Assembly (NCBI RefSeq): GCF_001701025.1
Contig: NZ_CP016793.1
Location: 4,898,001 to 4,962,000, forward strand
DNA: 64,000 nt
Source of the DNA: Lentzea guizhouensis
Lineage (GTDB): Bacteria; Actinomycetota; Actinomycetes; Mycobacteriales; Pseudonocardiaceae
Direction: 5' to 3'
Positions 54,575-64,000 of the stretch are shown piece after piece. Position 1 is the first letter of the stretch, and each line of letters starts with the position of its first letter. The notes beneath the pieces were generated by a model. That model searched no databases and was not told the origin of the DNA. It worked only from the letters and a program-made list of their open reading frames with translations. The position numbers and the translations under genes were made by a program.

Positions 54575-55189
54575 ATGACAAGTCCCTCGAACCGCGGTGC
54601 ACCCGTCAGCACCGAGCCGCGCATCAACGACCGCATTCGGGTGCCGGAAGTTCGTCTGGTCGGGCCGAATGGTGAGCAGGTCGGGATCGTTCGCATCGAG
54701 GACGCGCTCCGACTCGCGCAGGAAGCGGATCTCGACCTCGTCGAGGTCGCCGCTCAGGCTCGCCCGCCGGTCTGCAAGCTCATGGACTACGGCAAGTTCA
54801 AGTACGAGACCGCGCAGAAGGCACGCGAGTCCCGTCGGAACCAGCAGCTGACGATCATCAAGGAGCAGAAGCTCCGGCCGAAGATCGACCCGCACGACTA
54901 CCAGACGAAGAAGGGCCACGTGGCCCGCTTCCTCTCGCACGGGAACAAGGTCAAGGTGACCATCATGTTCCGCGGTCGCGAGCAGTCGCGCCCCGAGCTC
55001 GGCTACCGGTTGTTGCAGAAGCTGGCGGAGGACGTCGCGGAGCTGGGCTTCGTCGAGTCGAACCCCAAGCAGGACGGCCGCAACATGATCATGGTGTTGG
55101 CGCCGCACAAGAACATCAAGCCGCGTCCGGTCAAGCAGGAGCAGGACGGCGTCGTCGAAGCCGACGAAGCCCCCGAGGCCGCCGAGTAA
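54575..55189 (+). CDS. infC: Translation initiation factor IF-3
   Basis: A 204-residue IF-3. [20 protein letters not shown] is the N-domain start, [21 protein letters not shown] and [20 protein letters not shown] lead through the linker, and [40 protein letters not shown] complete the C-domain. The acidic extension after [10 protein letters not shown] ([10 protein letters not shown]) is typical of actinobacteria. IF-3 checks start codon pairing and keeps the 30S subunit free. ATG 54575 behind AAAGGACG; GTG 54605 is an alternative. First gene of the L35/L20 operon. Confidence 0.96.
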   Translation: MTSPSNRGAPVSTEPRINDRIRVPEVRLVGPNGEQVGIVRIEDALRLAQEADLDLVEVAAQARPPVCKLMDYGKFKYETAQKARESRRNQQLTIIKEQKLRPKIDPHDYQTKKGHVARFLSHGNKVKVTIMFRGREQSRPELGYRLLQKLAEDVAELGFVESNPKQDGRNMIMVLAPHKNIKPRPVKQEQDGVVEADEAPEAAE

Positions 55190-55239
55190 GGACGCATGGC
55201 CGCCCCCGACCCGGTGGGTAGCACGAGACGAGGACGGAA

Positions 55240-55434
55240 ATGCCGAAGAACAAGACGCACAAGGGCACCGCGAAGCGAGTTCGGGTGACCGGCAGCGGGA
55301 AGATCGTCCGTGAGAAGACGGGCAAGCGCCACCGCCTGGAGGTCAAGTCCAGCCGTGAGACGCGTCGCATGGCCGGCACGACCGTGGTCTCCCCGGCCGA
55401 TGCTCCCCGCATGAAGAAGCTGCTCGGTCTCTGA
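55240..55434 (+). CDS. rpmI: 50S ribosomal protein L35
   Basis: A 64-residue L35: [40 protein letters not shown]. Full usual length, highly basic. It lies between infC and rplT as in nearly all bacteria and is part of the 50S subunit near the exit tunnel region. ATG 55240 follows GAGGACGGAA. Confidence 0.97.
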   Translation: MPKNKTHKGTAKRVRVTGSGKIVREKTGKRHRLEVKSSRETRRMAGTTVVSPADAPRMKKLLGL

Positions 55435-55519
55435 CCTGCTTCGACCCCCTAGCTAATTTCGGGGCGGCAGCACCAGTCCCTGGTGAGCACCGCCCCCTTG
55501 AGATCGACAGGATGGACCC

Positions 55520-55909
55520 GTGGCACGCGTCAAGCGGGCTGTGAACGCCCAGAAGAAGCGCCGTACCACCCTCGAGCTGGCCAGCGGTTACCGCGGGCAG
55601 CGCTCGAGGCTGTACCGCAAGGCCAAGGAGCAGGTGCTCCACTCGCTCAACTACGCGTACCGCGACCGGCGTGCGCGCAAGGGCGACTTCCGCAAGCTGT
55701 GGATCCAGCGGATCAACGCCGCTGCCCGCGCGAACGGGATGACCTACAACCGCCTCATCCAGGGCCTGCGCCTGGGCGGTGTCGAGGTCGACCGCAAGAT
55801 CCTGGCCGACCTGGCCGTCCACGACGGGACCGCGTTCGCCGCCCTCGTCGAGATCGCCCGTGGCGCGCTCCCGGCCGACGTGAACGCCCCGGCCGGGGAC
55901 AAGGCCTGA
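55520..55909 (+). CDS. rplT: 50S ribosomal protein L20
   Basis: A 129-residue L20: [80 protein letters not shown]. It binds 23S rRNA early in assembly and commonly represses its own operon. GTG 55520. The CTGA overlap at its stop may couple the following methyltransferase. Confidence 0.97.
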   Translation: MARVKRAVNAQKKRRTTLELASGYRGQRSRLYRKAKEQVLHSLNYAYRDRRARKGDFRKLWIQRINAAARANGMTYNRLIQGLRLGGVEVDRKILADLAVHDGTAFAALVEIARGALPADVNAPAGDKA

Positions 55910-56745
55910 GCCAGCACGCACGCGCTCAACGACCCGAGGCAGCTCCGTTCACCGAACGGACGCCTCGGGTCGTTGCTGCTCGCCACCTCACCCGCCGCCA
56001 GGGCCGCGACAAGGCGGGCCGGTTCCTCGTCGAGGGCGCCCAAGCCGTGCGGGAAGCACTCGCCTGGAACCAGGGCGAGGTCCACGAGCTCTTCGTCACC
56101 GCCACCGCGGCCGACCGCAACCCCGAGCTGCTCCAGTCCGCGTCCGCCGCGGGCATCCGGATCAGCGAGGTGACCGACAAGGCCGCCGCGTCGTTGTCGG
56201 AGACCGTGACGCCCCAGGGCCTCGTCGCCGTGGTCGACGCCGTCCCGCAGCCCCTCGACCAGGCGCTGCGCGGCACCCCACGTCTCGTCGCGGTGCTGTA
56301 CGGCGTCTCCGACCCCGGCAACGCCGGCACGGTCACCCGTGTCGCGGACGCCGCGGGAGCCGACGCGGTGATCTTCGCCGGTGACACCGTCGACCCGCAC
56401 AACGGCAAGTGCGTGCGCGCCTCCACGGGCTCGCTCTTCCACCTGCCGATCGCCCGCTCGCGCGACGCGGACGAGGTCTTCGCCGCCTGTCGTGCCGCCG
56501 GGCTCAGGCTCGTCGCCGCCGACGGCTACGCGGAGCACGACCTCGTCGAAGCCTCGGCCAAGGGTGACCTGGTGCAGCCCACCGCGTGGGTGTTCGGCAG
56601 CGAGGCCCACGGCCTGCCCGACGACGTGGTCGCGAGGCTCGACACGTCGTTGAAGGTGCCGCTGTACGGCGCCGCCGAGAGCCTGAACCTGGCGACGGCC
56701 GCCGCGGTCTGCCTCTACGCCTCGGCCCGCGACCAGCGCGGCTGA
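55906..56745 (+). CDS. TrmH/SpoU family RNA methyltransferase (start unusual)
   Basis: A SpoU-type rRNA 2'-O-methyltransferase. The N-terminal substrate domain ([37 protein letters not shown]) precedes the knotted SAM domain: [74 protein letters not shown]. All three catalytic motifs are intact. No ATG, GTG or TTG precedes the conserved N-terminus in frame within the 55909-56046 region. I propose CTG 55906, overlapping the rplT stop; GTG 56047 would remove 47 residues. Adjacent to L20, as in many actinomycetes. Confidence 0.8.
   Translation: MSQHARAQRPEAAPFTERTPRVVAARHLTRRQGRDKAGRFLVEGAQAVREALAWNQGEVHELFVTATAADRNPELLQSASAAGIRISEVTDKAAASLSETVTPQGLVAVVDAVPQPLDQALRGTPRLVAVLYGVSDPGNAGTVTRVADAAGADAVIFAGDTVDPHNGKCVRASTGSLFHLPIARSRDADEVFAACRAAGLRLVAADGYAEHDLVEASAKGDLVQPTAWVFGSEAHGLPDDVVARLDTSLKVPLYGAAESLNLATAAAVCLYASARDQRG
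55927..55974 (+). terminator. Strong hairpin at the start of the methyltransferase gene
   Basis: 14-base perfect arms CAACGACCCGAGGC (55927-55940) and complement (55961-55974), with an inner CCGTTC/GAACGG stem. It begins 18 bases after the rplT stop. It may end most of the ribosomal protein transcript, although it lies within the next coding region. Confidence 0.6.
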
Positions 56746-56785
56746 CGCGCGAAAACCGCTGGCGGTTCCCCGCGGTTTTCGTATC

Positions 56786-57745
56786 GTGTGCCGGGTGCGC
56801 GAACCCGAGATCGAACTCCTCTGCTCCCAGCTCGCCTCCTACTACGTCTTCCCCGACACGGCGATCGAGATCGCGACCGTCCTGCGCACCCGCCTCGCCG
56901 AGGGCGCTTACGCCGACGTGGACGACGAGCGGTTCGCCGCCCTCGTGACCGCGGACCTGCAGAAGGTCAACGGCGACAAGCACCTCCGGTTGTTGCACAG
57001 CCACGACGAGGTGCCGGAGAGCGACCAGGAGTCGGCCTGGGACCCGGTCGCCTACCGGCGTGAGGCCGAGCTCGACGCGTTCGGCATCACCCGCGTCGAA
57101 CGCCTCGCCGGCAACGTCGGCCTGCTGAACCTCCGGCTGCTGCACGACGCCGAGGTCGCCACGCCCGCCATCACCGCCGCCATGAACCTCGTCGCCCACA
57201 CCGACGCGTTGATCATCGACCTGCGCGACAACGGTGGCGGCGACCCGCACACGGTCGCGTTGATCTGCAGCTACCTGTTCGACGAGCCGGTGCACCTCAA
57301 CGACATCTACAACCGCCCGGACGACACCACCCAGCAGTTCTGGACCCTGCCGCACGTGCCGGGCGCGCGGTTCGGCGGCACCAAGCCGGTCTTCGTGCTG
57401 ACCAGCTCCCGCACCTTCTCCGGTGCCGAGGAGCTCAGCTACAACCTGCGGCAGAACAAGCGCGCCACCCTCATCGGTGAGACCACGAAGGGCGGCGCCC
57501 ACCCCGGCGACCGCTACCGGGTCGGCCCGCACCTCAAGTCGTCGATCCCCAACGGCCGCGCGATCAACCCGATCTCCGGCACGAACTGGGAGGGCGTGGG
57601 CGTCGTCCCGCACGTCGAGGTGCCCGCCGACGAGGCGTTCGACGTCGCCTACCGCGAGTCCCTCACCCACGTCCTGACGCTCGGCTCCGACGGCCCTCGC
57701 CGCGCCATCCACGAAGCCGCCACCGCCGCCCTCGCCTCCGCTTGA
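56786..57745 (+). CDS. S41 family peptidase (C-terminal processing protease-like)
   Basis: A 319-residue protein of the tail-specific/IRBP-like S41 family without PDZ domain. Helical N-terminal part (EPEIELLCSQLASYYVFPDT, AALVTADLQKVNGDKHLRLL), then NVGLLNLRLLHDAEVATPAI, TDALIIDLRDNGGGDPHTVAL (the conserved NGGG), VFVLTSSRTFSGAEELSYNL with the catalytic Ser region, and TLIGETTKGGAHPGDRYRVG. There is no signal peptide, so cytoplasmic or unconventional. GTG 56786 or 56795. Confidence 0.85.
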   Translation: MCRVREPEIELLCSQLASYYVFPDTAIEIATVLRTRLAEGAYADVDDERFAALVTADLQKVNGDKHLRLLHSHDEVPESDQESAWDPVAYRREAELDAFGITRVERLAGNVGLLNLRLLHDAEVATPAITAAMNLVAHTDALIIDLRDNGGGDPHTVALICSYLFDEPVHLNDIYNRPDDTTQQFWTLPHVPGARFGGTKPVFVLTSSRTFSGAEELSYNLRQNKRATLIGETTKGGAHPGDRYRVGPHLKSSIPNGRAINPISGTNWEGVGVVPHVEVPADEAFDVAYRESLTHVLTLGSDGPRRAIHEAATAALASA

Positions 57746-57747
57746 CC

Positions 57748-57932
57748 GCACGCGGGGCCCTTCCGTGCTCTCCTGGTGCACGAAAGCTCCCCGCGTGCAC
57801 TCGACTCGGGTGCCACGCGGGGAGCTTTCGTACGACAGAAGCGGACGAGAGCGCCCCGCGTGCGACCGCTTCAAATGTCACGCGGGAGTCTTTCGTTTCC
57901 CTCAGGGGAACGAAAGGGCCCCGCGTGCGGTC
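57748..57932. repeat. Three tandem palindromic repeats
   Basis: Three successive ~50-60 base hairpins of one family: arms around GCACGCGGGG..TTCCGTG and CACGAAAG..CCCCGCGTGC (57748-57798), GCCACGCGGGGAGCTTTCGT with its partner (57812-57864), and TCACGCGGGAGTCTTTCGTT with partner (57876-57932). They fill the gap between convergent genes and could act as terminators or as a dispersed genomic repeat family. Confidence 0.6.
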
Positions 57933-60633
57933 AGCCGAGGCGGGTGGTGAGGGTGCGGATGAGGGGGTCGGTGCCGGGGGTTTTCTGCTGTGCCTGCAAC
58001 GCGTCCGACAGGGCGGAGAGGACTTCGCCGACCAAGGAGTCGTCGGGGAGCAGGGAGGCGGCGCGGCGGGCCTCGGACTCGGAGCCCTCGGGGTCGCCGG
58101 CTTCCAGGAGGATCCGGGCCGAGCGGACGACCAGGAACGTGCGCCAGCCCTCTTCCGACAGGGACGCGGCGAGTGACTCCGCGTCGCGGTTGTGCTTGAT
58201 GGCCAACGCGAACTCGCCGGCCTGGCCGTGCAGGAACGCCCGGATCGCGGCGATCTCGGCCTGGCGCCGGGTGACCTCGGTGAGGTCGTCCAGCGACGGC
58301 AGGAGCGCCTCGGCGTCCTCCAGCGCGGAACGGGTCTCCTTCACGGCCTCGCCGGGCAGCGCGGAGGCCAGCTCGATCAGCGAGCCGACGGCCTCGGAGA
58401 CGTTGCCCTCCGACTGCCACAGCTCGGCGGCGGCGCGGTGCGAGGCCGTCGCCTCCTCGTGCTCCTCGGTCCGGTGCAGCACCGAGGCGAGCGCGTCGAG
58501 CAGGAACGCCCGGCGGCCGACCTCCTCCGGCGGCAGCAGGGACGCGGCCTCGCGCAGGTACTTCACGGCGGCGGGGAGCTCGTCGAGGGTGCGGCAGACC
58601 TGGCCCAGCCGGAACACCACCTGCAGCCGCAGGTCCTCCTGGCCCTCCTGCAGCAGGCGCAACGCCTCCTCCAGCACCTCGGCGGCCTCGACGAACCGGT
58701 CGGTCTGCACGTAGCCGCCCGACAGCGCGAAGCAGAAGTGCGCGGTGTGGCCGGGGGAGAGGTGCACCCGCGAGACCGCGACCGCCTCCCGCAGCTCGGC
58801 CAGGCAGGCGCCCTCCTGGTCCAGCTCCTGGATGGCCGCCACCTGGTACCAGCGCGCCTCGGCCGACTCCGGCAGCGGGAACGACGACACGAACGTCGCC
58901 GCGGTGGCCATCGCCTCCGGCACCCGGCGCAGCAGGGTCTCCAGGCGCAACCGCATCCGCAGGCCCTCGAAGCGGGCGTTCGGCGGCAGGTCACCGGCCA
59001 GCGCGGCCACGACGTCGGTGTACGCGCCGTCGAGGTCCTGTTGGTCCGCCTTGTGTTCCGCCGACTGCACGAGCACCCGGCCGCGCAGCTCCGCGACGTC
59101 CAAAGAGGACGCCAGCGCCAGCATCTCGCCGGCCTGGTCGTGCTGGTGGTCCTCGTCGAGCAGCTCCGACAACGACAGCGCGGCGATCGTCTTCGTGTAG
59201 TCCGTGGTCGCCTCGGCCAGGCAGCGCTCGGCGAGCTCGCGGCCGTTCTCCAGCTTGACGGCCATGCGGGCCTGGTAGCGCAACGCCATGTCGGCGGGCA
59301 GCGCGGTCAGGAACGCCTCGAAGGCCTCGGGGTCGAACGGCGTGATGCCGCTCGTCATCCGGCGGATCCCGGCGTGCGCGGCGAGGTCCGGTGGCAGCAG
59401 GGCGTCCATGTCCGCCGGCAACGAGTCGAGCATCCGGCGCGCCTGCACGAAGTCACCGCTCTCGTACAGCGCCACCATCTGGTTCGCGATGTCGACGGGG
59501 TCGCCGAAGACGACGGACTCCTCCGCCGGCTTCTCGGCGATCGCGGCCGGCACCGCCAGCGGCACGTGCGGGTAGTCCGCCTGCTCCAGCGCCCGCGTGA
59601 CCCGCTCGGTCCACGCCGGGGTGCCGTTGCGCTCGTCGAACGCCTTGGCGAGCTCCACCGCGCGGGTCGACAACCGGTCGAGCAGCTCGGCGGCGGTCAG
59701 CGTGCCCACCGAGGGCACGTCGAACGACGTGTCGGCCGGAAGCCGTTGCAGCAGAACGGAAGCGCATTCGGCGAACGACAGCTCGTCGGCGGGCAGCTGG
59801 GTCGCGGTGACCTTGTGCAGCGTCCGGCGCAGGATCTCCTCGCCGCGGTCGGCGTTGCCGGTCAGCGCGCAGAACCGGATGTGCTCGTGCACGTACGAGG
59901 TGATCTCGTCGTCCTTGATCAACCGGTACGCGGTCGTGTGCGCGTGCGCGGCCTTCTCCAGGTCACCGATCTCCAGCAACGGCCACAGCAACGCCGAGAG
60001 GATCCCCTGCGGCTGCGTGGCACAACCCGTGTTGCCGGACAGGCCTTCCCAGCCGTGGCCCGCCGCCTCCGAGTGCCGGCCGAGCCGCGCGAGCATCCAC
60101 ACCTGCTCCTCGGTGACGCACGCGTCGCAGTCCGCCATCGGCCCGGACTCCGTGGCCAGGTACTTGCCGAGGTGCTCGCGCAACGCGTCCACGTCACCGA
60201 CGTGGTAGGCGTACTCGGCACGGGCGCCGTGCACCGGCTGCACCGAGTACCCGAGCCTGCCGTAGCGGTCGGCGAGCTGCCCGATCACGGCCTGCAGCTG
60301 TGCCAGCGAGAACCGCGGGTCGCGCCGCAACCCGGTGGAGATCCACTTGTGCGCCCAGTCCAGCGAGTGGCGCTCGTAGTCGTTGAACGCCTCCGGGTCC
60401 TTCTCCTCCGCGCCCAGGCACCACGCGAACGGCGCGAGCATCAGGTCGTAGCGCGACAGGTAGTAGGCCGAGTCGATCATCGCGATCCGGCACGACACCC
60501 CGAGCGGCAGGTGGTCGAGCGCGTCGGACATCCGCGCCGCCCGCTCCAGGGCCTCGTGCTTCGGCATGCCCGTGGGCATGTTGTAGGCCTCCAGGAACGC
60601 GTTCTCCGCGTCCTCTCTGGTGAAGTCGGCCAT
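57931..60633 (-). CDS. Large tetratricopeptide-repeat protein
   Basis: A 900-residue all-helical protein with many degenerate TPR units: AEVLEEALRLLQEGQEDLRL, AAVKYLREAASLLPPEE, SHRAAAELWQSEGNVSEA, and similar. No signal peptide, membrane span or enzyme motif. ATG 60633 is 4 bases after the HSP90-like gene stop, so the two are translated from one mRNA. TPR proteins act as co-chaperones of HSP90 in eukaryotes; a similar partner role here is suggested only by linkage. Cytoplasmic. Confidence 0.8.
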   Translation of the reverse strand: MADFTREDAENAFLEAYNMPTGMPKHEALERAARMSDALDHLPLGVSCRIAMIDSAYYLSRYDLMLAPFAWCLGAEEKDPEAFNDYERHSLDWAHKWISTGLRRDPRFSLAQLQAVIGQLADRYGRLGYSVQPVHGARAEYAYHVGDVDALREHLGKYLATESGPMADCDACVTEEQVWMLARLGRHSEAAGHGWEGLSGNTGCATQPQGILSALLWPLLEIGDLEKAAHAHTTAYRLIKDDEITSYVHEHIRFCALTGNADRGEEILRRTLHKVTATQLPADELSFAECASVLLQRLPADTSFDVPSVGTLTAAELLDRLSTRAVELAKAFDERNGTPAWTERVTRALEQADYPHVPLAVPAAIAEKPAEESVVFGDPVDIANQMVALYESGDFVQARRMLDSLPADMDALLPPDLAAHAGIRRMTSGITPFDPEAFEAFLTALPADMALRYQARMAVKLENGRELAERCLAEATTDYTKTIAALSLSELLDEDHQHDQAGEMLALASSLDVAELRGRVLVQSAEHKADQQDLDGAYTDVVAALAGDLPPNARFEGLRMRLRLETLLRRVPEAMATAATFVSSFPLPESAEARWYQVAAIQELDQEGACLAELREAVAVSRVHLSPGHTAHFCFALSGGYVQTDRFVEAAEVLEEALRLLQEGQEDLRLQVVFRLGQVCRTLDELPAAVKYLREAASLLPPEEVGRRAFLLDALASVLHRTEEHEEATASHRAAAELWQSEGNVSEAVGSLIELASALPGEAVKETRSALEDAEALLPSLDDLTEVTRRQAEIAAIRAFLHGQAGEFALAIKHNRDAESLAASLSEEGWRTFLVVRSARILLEAGDPEGSESEARRAASLLPDDSLVGEVLSALSDALQAQQKTPGTDPLIRTLTTRLG

Positions 60634-60637
60634 GTGA

Positions 60638-62404
60638 TCACTTACCCCCAACGGCGCGGTCGAGCAGTTCCAGGAACGAGCGGTTCAGCGCCGCCGTGTC
60701 CTTCGGTCGCATGGCCCGCCGCGCCTGCAGGACGGCGTGCACGTACAGAGATTCGAGCGTCAGCTCCACGAGTGACGGGTCGGTCAGCCGCGCGAGCCGC
60801 TGCACCAGCGGGTTGCGGCAGTTCAGCACCAGCTGCTCCGGCCGCCCCGAACCGGTGTCCGCGGTCAGCTGGCCCAGCAGCTCCGCCCACAGCGGGTCGG
60901 CGTCCGCGGCCGTCTGCTCGGTGTCGAGCTTGCGCTGCTGCTCCGCGTTGCTGATCAGCAACGCGGGCAACGAGACCGGGTCGAAGTCGCGGACCACCGC
61001 GTCGCAGTCGTGCCGGTCCAGCGCCGCGGCACCCTCGGCCAGCCGCAGCTTCAACGCCGCCTCGACCTCCGGCTCCGGATCGGCCAGCGCCGCCAGCAGC
61101 TCGCTCGGGGCGACCCGGCGGGCGACGGCGGGACCGTCCAGTGCGCTCAGCCGGTTCAGCAGCTCCATGTCGTAGGCGTAGCCGGCGTTGACCAGCCCGA
61201 GCCCCTGCGCCGCGGCGACCGGGGCGAGCTGGTGGAACTCGTCGACCTCGGGGATGTAGAGGATCGCGCCGTGCTTGCGCTTGAACTGCCGCAGCGGGAT
61301 CGCGCCGTCCGTGGTCTCGAACGGCAGCCAGCGCTCCACCAGCCGCAGCATCTCGTCGTCGGAGCGGGCCAGCGACTTGATGCCGAGGTGGTGCGCGGCC
61401 AGCAGCTCACCCGCGCGGCGCGGCTCGATCGCGTCGAGCCGGATCAGCCAGTCGCGGATCTGCTCGCCCAGCTCCTCGCGCACCGCCAGCAGCATCTCGT
61501 CCTGGTACAACGACTCCCGCGACGCCGTGGGCCGGATCGCGGACGCGTCGACCACGCACCGCACGAAGTACGCCCAGTCCGGCAGCAGGCCCTCGACGTT
61601 GTCGCCGACCAGCATCCGCTTCAGGTAGACCCGGTGCGTCTGCCGCGTGCCGGGGTGCACGCCGGAGGGCAGCACGAACGCGACACCGGTCAGCCCGGCC
61701 GCCTCGACCTCGATCGGGATCGCCTCGAACGGCGTGAAGCCCAGCACCTGCTCGCAGTAAGCGGACAGATCGGCGTCCTCCCCGTCATCGGCACGGTCCC
61801 ACGGTCGTTCACCGCGCGTGACGACATCGCCGTCCACCGTGACGACCGCGGGCAGCAGATCGCCGTAGTCGCTCACCAACGGCCGCACCACGTCGGCTTC
61901 CAGCCAGTGCTCGTTGCCGCGGGACGCCTGCAGCACCACCGTCGTGCCCACGGCGACACCGTCTGCAGCGTCTACTTCGGACACGGAGTAGTTGCCGGAA
62001 GAGTCGGCCTCCCACCGCACCGCCGAGCCACCGCGGGCCGACCGGGTGATCACCGTCACCGACGAGGCGACCAGGAAGCACGACAGCATGCCCACGCCGA
62101 ACTGGCCCAGGAACCCCTCGCGCGCGAACCCCAGCTCGTCGCGCTTCGACGTGCGGCCCAGCGTGGACAGCAGCTCGTGCACCTCGGCCTCGGTGAGGCC
62201 CACACCGGTGTCGGTGATCGTCAGCGTGGAGCCGCAGGTGATCGTGACCTCGGCAGGGCACGACGGGTCCAGCTCGCGCCGCGCCGTGATCGCGTCCACG
62301 GCGTTCTGCAGCAGCTCACGCACGTAGACGCGGGGGCTGCTGTACAGGTGGTGGCTGAGCAGGTCGATGATGCCGCGCAGGTCGACGCGGAAGGTGTGCG
62401 ACAT
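60638..62404 (-). CDS. HSP90 family protein
   Basis: A 588-residue GHKL ATPase of the HSP90 family. YSSPRVYVRELLQNAVDAI carries the Asn of the N-box, LTITDTGVGLTEAEV the DxGxG motif, and FLGQFGVGMLSCFLVASSVT the lid/GxxGxG. The middle domain with RVYLKRMLVGDNVEGLLPDW and AFVLPSG is recognisable. It is shorter than HtpG (~630) and the C-terminal dimer domain is diverged, so it may be a specialised paralogue rather than the house HtpG. ATG 62404. It heads an operon with the TPR gene. Confidence 0.87.
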   Translation of the reverse strand: MSHTFRVDLRGIIDLLSHHLYSSPRVYVRELLQNAVDAITARRELDPSCPAEVTITCGSTLTITDTGVGLTEAEVHELLSTLGRTSKRDELGFAREGFLGQFGVGMLSCFLVASSVTVITRSARGGSAVRWEADSSGNYSVSEVDAADGVAVGTTVVLQASRGNEHWLEADVVRPLVSDYGDLLPAVVTVDGDVVTRGERPWDRADDGEDADLSAYCEQVLGFTPFEAIPIEVEAAGLTGVAFVLPSGVHPGTRQTHRVYLKRMLVGDNVEGLLPDWAYFVRCVVDASAIRPTASRESLYQDEMLLAVREELGEQIRDWLIRLDAIEPRRAGELLAAHHLGIKSLARSDDEMLRLVERWLPFETTDGAIPLRQFKRKHGAILYIPEVDEFHQLAPVAAAQGLGLVNAGYAYDMELLNRLSALDGPAVARRVAPSELLAALADPEPEVEAALKLRLAEGAAALDRHDCDAVVRDFDPVSLPALLISNAEQQRKLDTEQTAADADPLWAELLGQLTADTGSGRPEQLVLNCRNPLVQRLARLTDPSLVELTLESLYVHAVLQARRAMRPKDTAALNRSFLELLDRAVGGK

Positions 62405-62490
62405 GATGCCGCCCATCCTAGGGACGCGATCCCGACCGGCGCCGCCATTTATGAGGAACGGCTCGGGGCGGTCAAGTGGGCACCCACTAG

Positions 62491-63606
<1,116 letters not shown>

Positions 63607-63611
63607 GCCGG

Positions 63612-64000
63612 ATGCGCATCCCGGTCAGCTGGCTGGTCGAACACCTCGGTTTCGACGAGATCCCCACCCCTGACGAGCTCGCCGAGGCGTTCGTGCGCAT
63701 CGGCATCGAGGTCGAGGAGGTGAGCCCCCTCGGCCCCGTCACCGGCCCGATCGTCGCCGGTCGCGTCGTGGAGATCGAGGAGCTCACCGAGTTCAAGAAG
63801 CCGATCCGCTACTGCAAGGTCGAGGTCGGCCCGGAGCAGGTCAACAACATCATCTGCGGTGCGAACAACTTCGTCGAGGGCGACTCGGTCGTCGTCGCGC
63901 TGCCCGGTGCCGTGCTGCCCGGCGGTTTCACGATCTCCGCGCGCAAGACGTACGGCCGCACGTCCGAGGGCATGATCTGCGCCGCCGACGAGCTCGGCAT
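63612..64000 (+). CDS. pheT: Phenylalanyl-tRNA synthetase beta subunit (partial)
   Basis: The first 129 codons of Phe[58 protein letters not shown] and [20 protein letters not shown], the N-terminal tRNA-binding OB fold. The gene runs past the right edge. ATG 63612 is 5 bases after the pheS stop. Confidence 0.95.
   Translation, partial: MRIPVSWLVEHLGFDEIPTPDELAEAFVRIGIEVEEVSPLGPVTGPIVAGRVVEIEELTEFKKPIRYCKVEVGPEQVNNIICGANNFVEGDSVVVALPGAVLPGGFTISARKTYGRTSEGMICAADELG

Noticed and set aside
58192..60954. 920-codon plus-strand frame opposite the TPR gene
   Set aside because: Mirror of the TPR gene in a high-GC genome, rich in Arg/Val/Leu/Gly without domain motifs.

Overview
The window is high-GC, densely packed bacterial DNA and looks like a mycelial actinomycete, most likely Pseudonocardiaceae (Lentzea/Saccharothrix/Amycolatopsis type). 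The evidence is GTG and TTG starts, a mycothiol-dependent isomerase-family enzyme, an actinobacterial-type LexA box, WXG100/EspC type VII secretion proteins, and the infC-rpmI-rplT-TrmH-pheST order. The family assignment is inferred from gene content, not from a marker-gene comparison. No rRNA, tRNA, insertion sequence, prophage or CRISPR array was seen.

Layout. 1-4.9 kb (minus): a type VII secretion-linked polymorphic toxin cassette, with a YbaB-like gene, an EspC-like gene, a large WXG100-type protein ending in a YwqJ-like deaminase, and the first codons of a possible immunity gene running off the left edge. The toxin gene is broken by frame changes in its proline-rich linker. 5-20 kb: housekeeping and surface genes: FKBP, trypsin, beta-propeller protein, EI24 and BrkB membrane proteins, a TetR/YqeB-like/cysteine-desulfurase-like operon with a visible operator, an Eis-like acetyltransferase, DinB, a secreted endonuclease, NUDIX and a Y-family polymerase. 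19.6-30.4 kb: a methyltransferase split by an amber codon, a 690-base gene-poor stretch with 18-base repeats, ArsR/SRPBCC, an aminotransferase, RNase HI with added Cys/His modules, an amidase and a frameshifted membrane protein. 30.4-37.6 kb: a Phd/VapC toxin-antitoxin pair, an MBL hydrolase, an acyltransferase, a mycothiol-type isomerase, and uvrA behind a LexA box.

37.6-43.3 kb: a paralogous pair of membrane-anchored vWA-like proteins, a TetR/FAD-monooxygenase pair with two operators, and a three-repeat lipoprotein. 43.3-52.5 kb: a GH36 alpha-galactosidase, then a coherent catabolic locus (GntP permease, N-acyl-D-amino-acid deacylase, fold III PLP dehydratase-like enzyme, KDG-type kinase, IclR, RidA). 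It reads as uptake, deacylation, deamination and phosphorylation of an N-acyl amino-sugar acid, possibly N-acetyl-glucosaminate; that substrate is my inference.

52.7-64 kb: a translation block (DUF1844 protein, infC with an attenuator-like leader, rpmI, rplT, TrmH-family methyltransferase, pheS and the start of pheT), interrupted by an S41 peptidase, a tandem palindromic repeat, and a coupled HSP90-like plus TPR gene pair.

Three genes carry frame changes (toxin linker, 29.6 kb, 53.5 kb). Two of them are repaired by adding a single G to a G run, so base-level sequence errors should be excluded before calling them pseudogenes. The most promising less-described items are the toxin cassette, the HSP90/TPR pair, the amino-sugar-acid locus, and the RNase HI with duplicated Cys/His modules.
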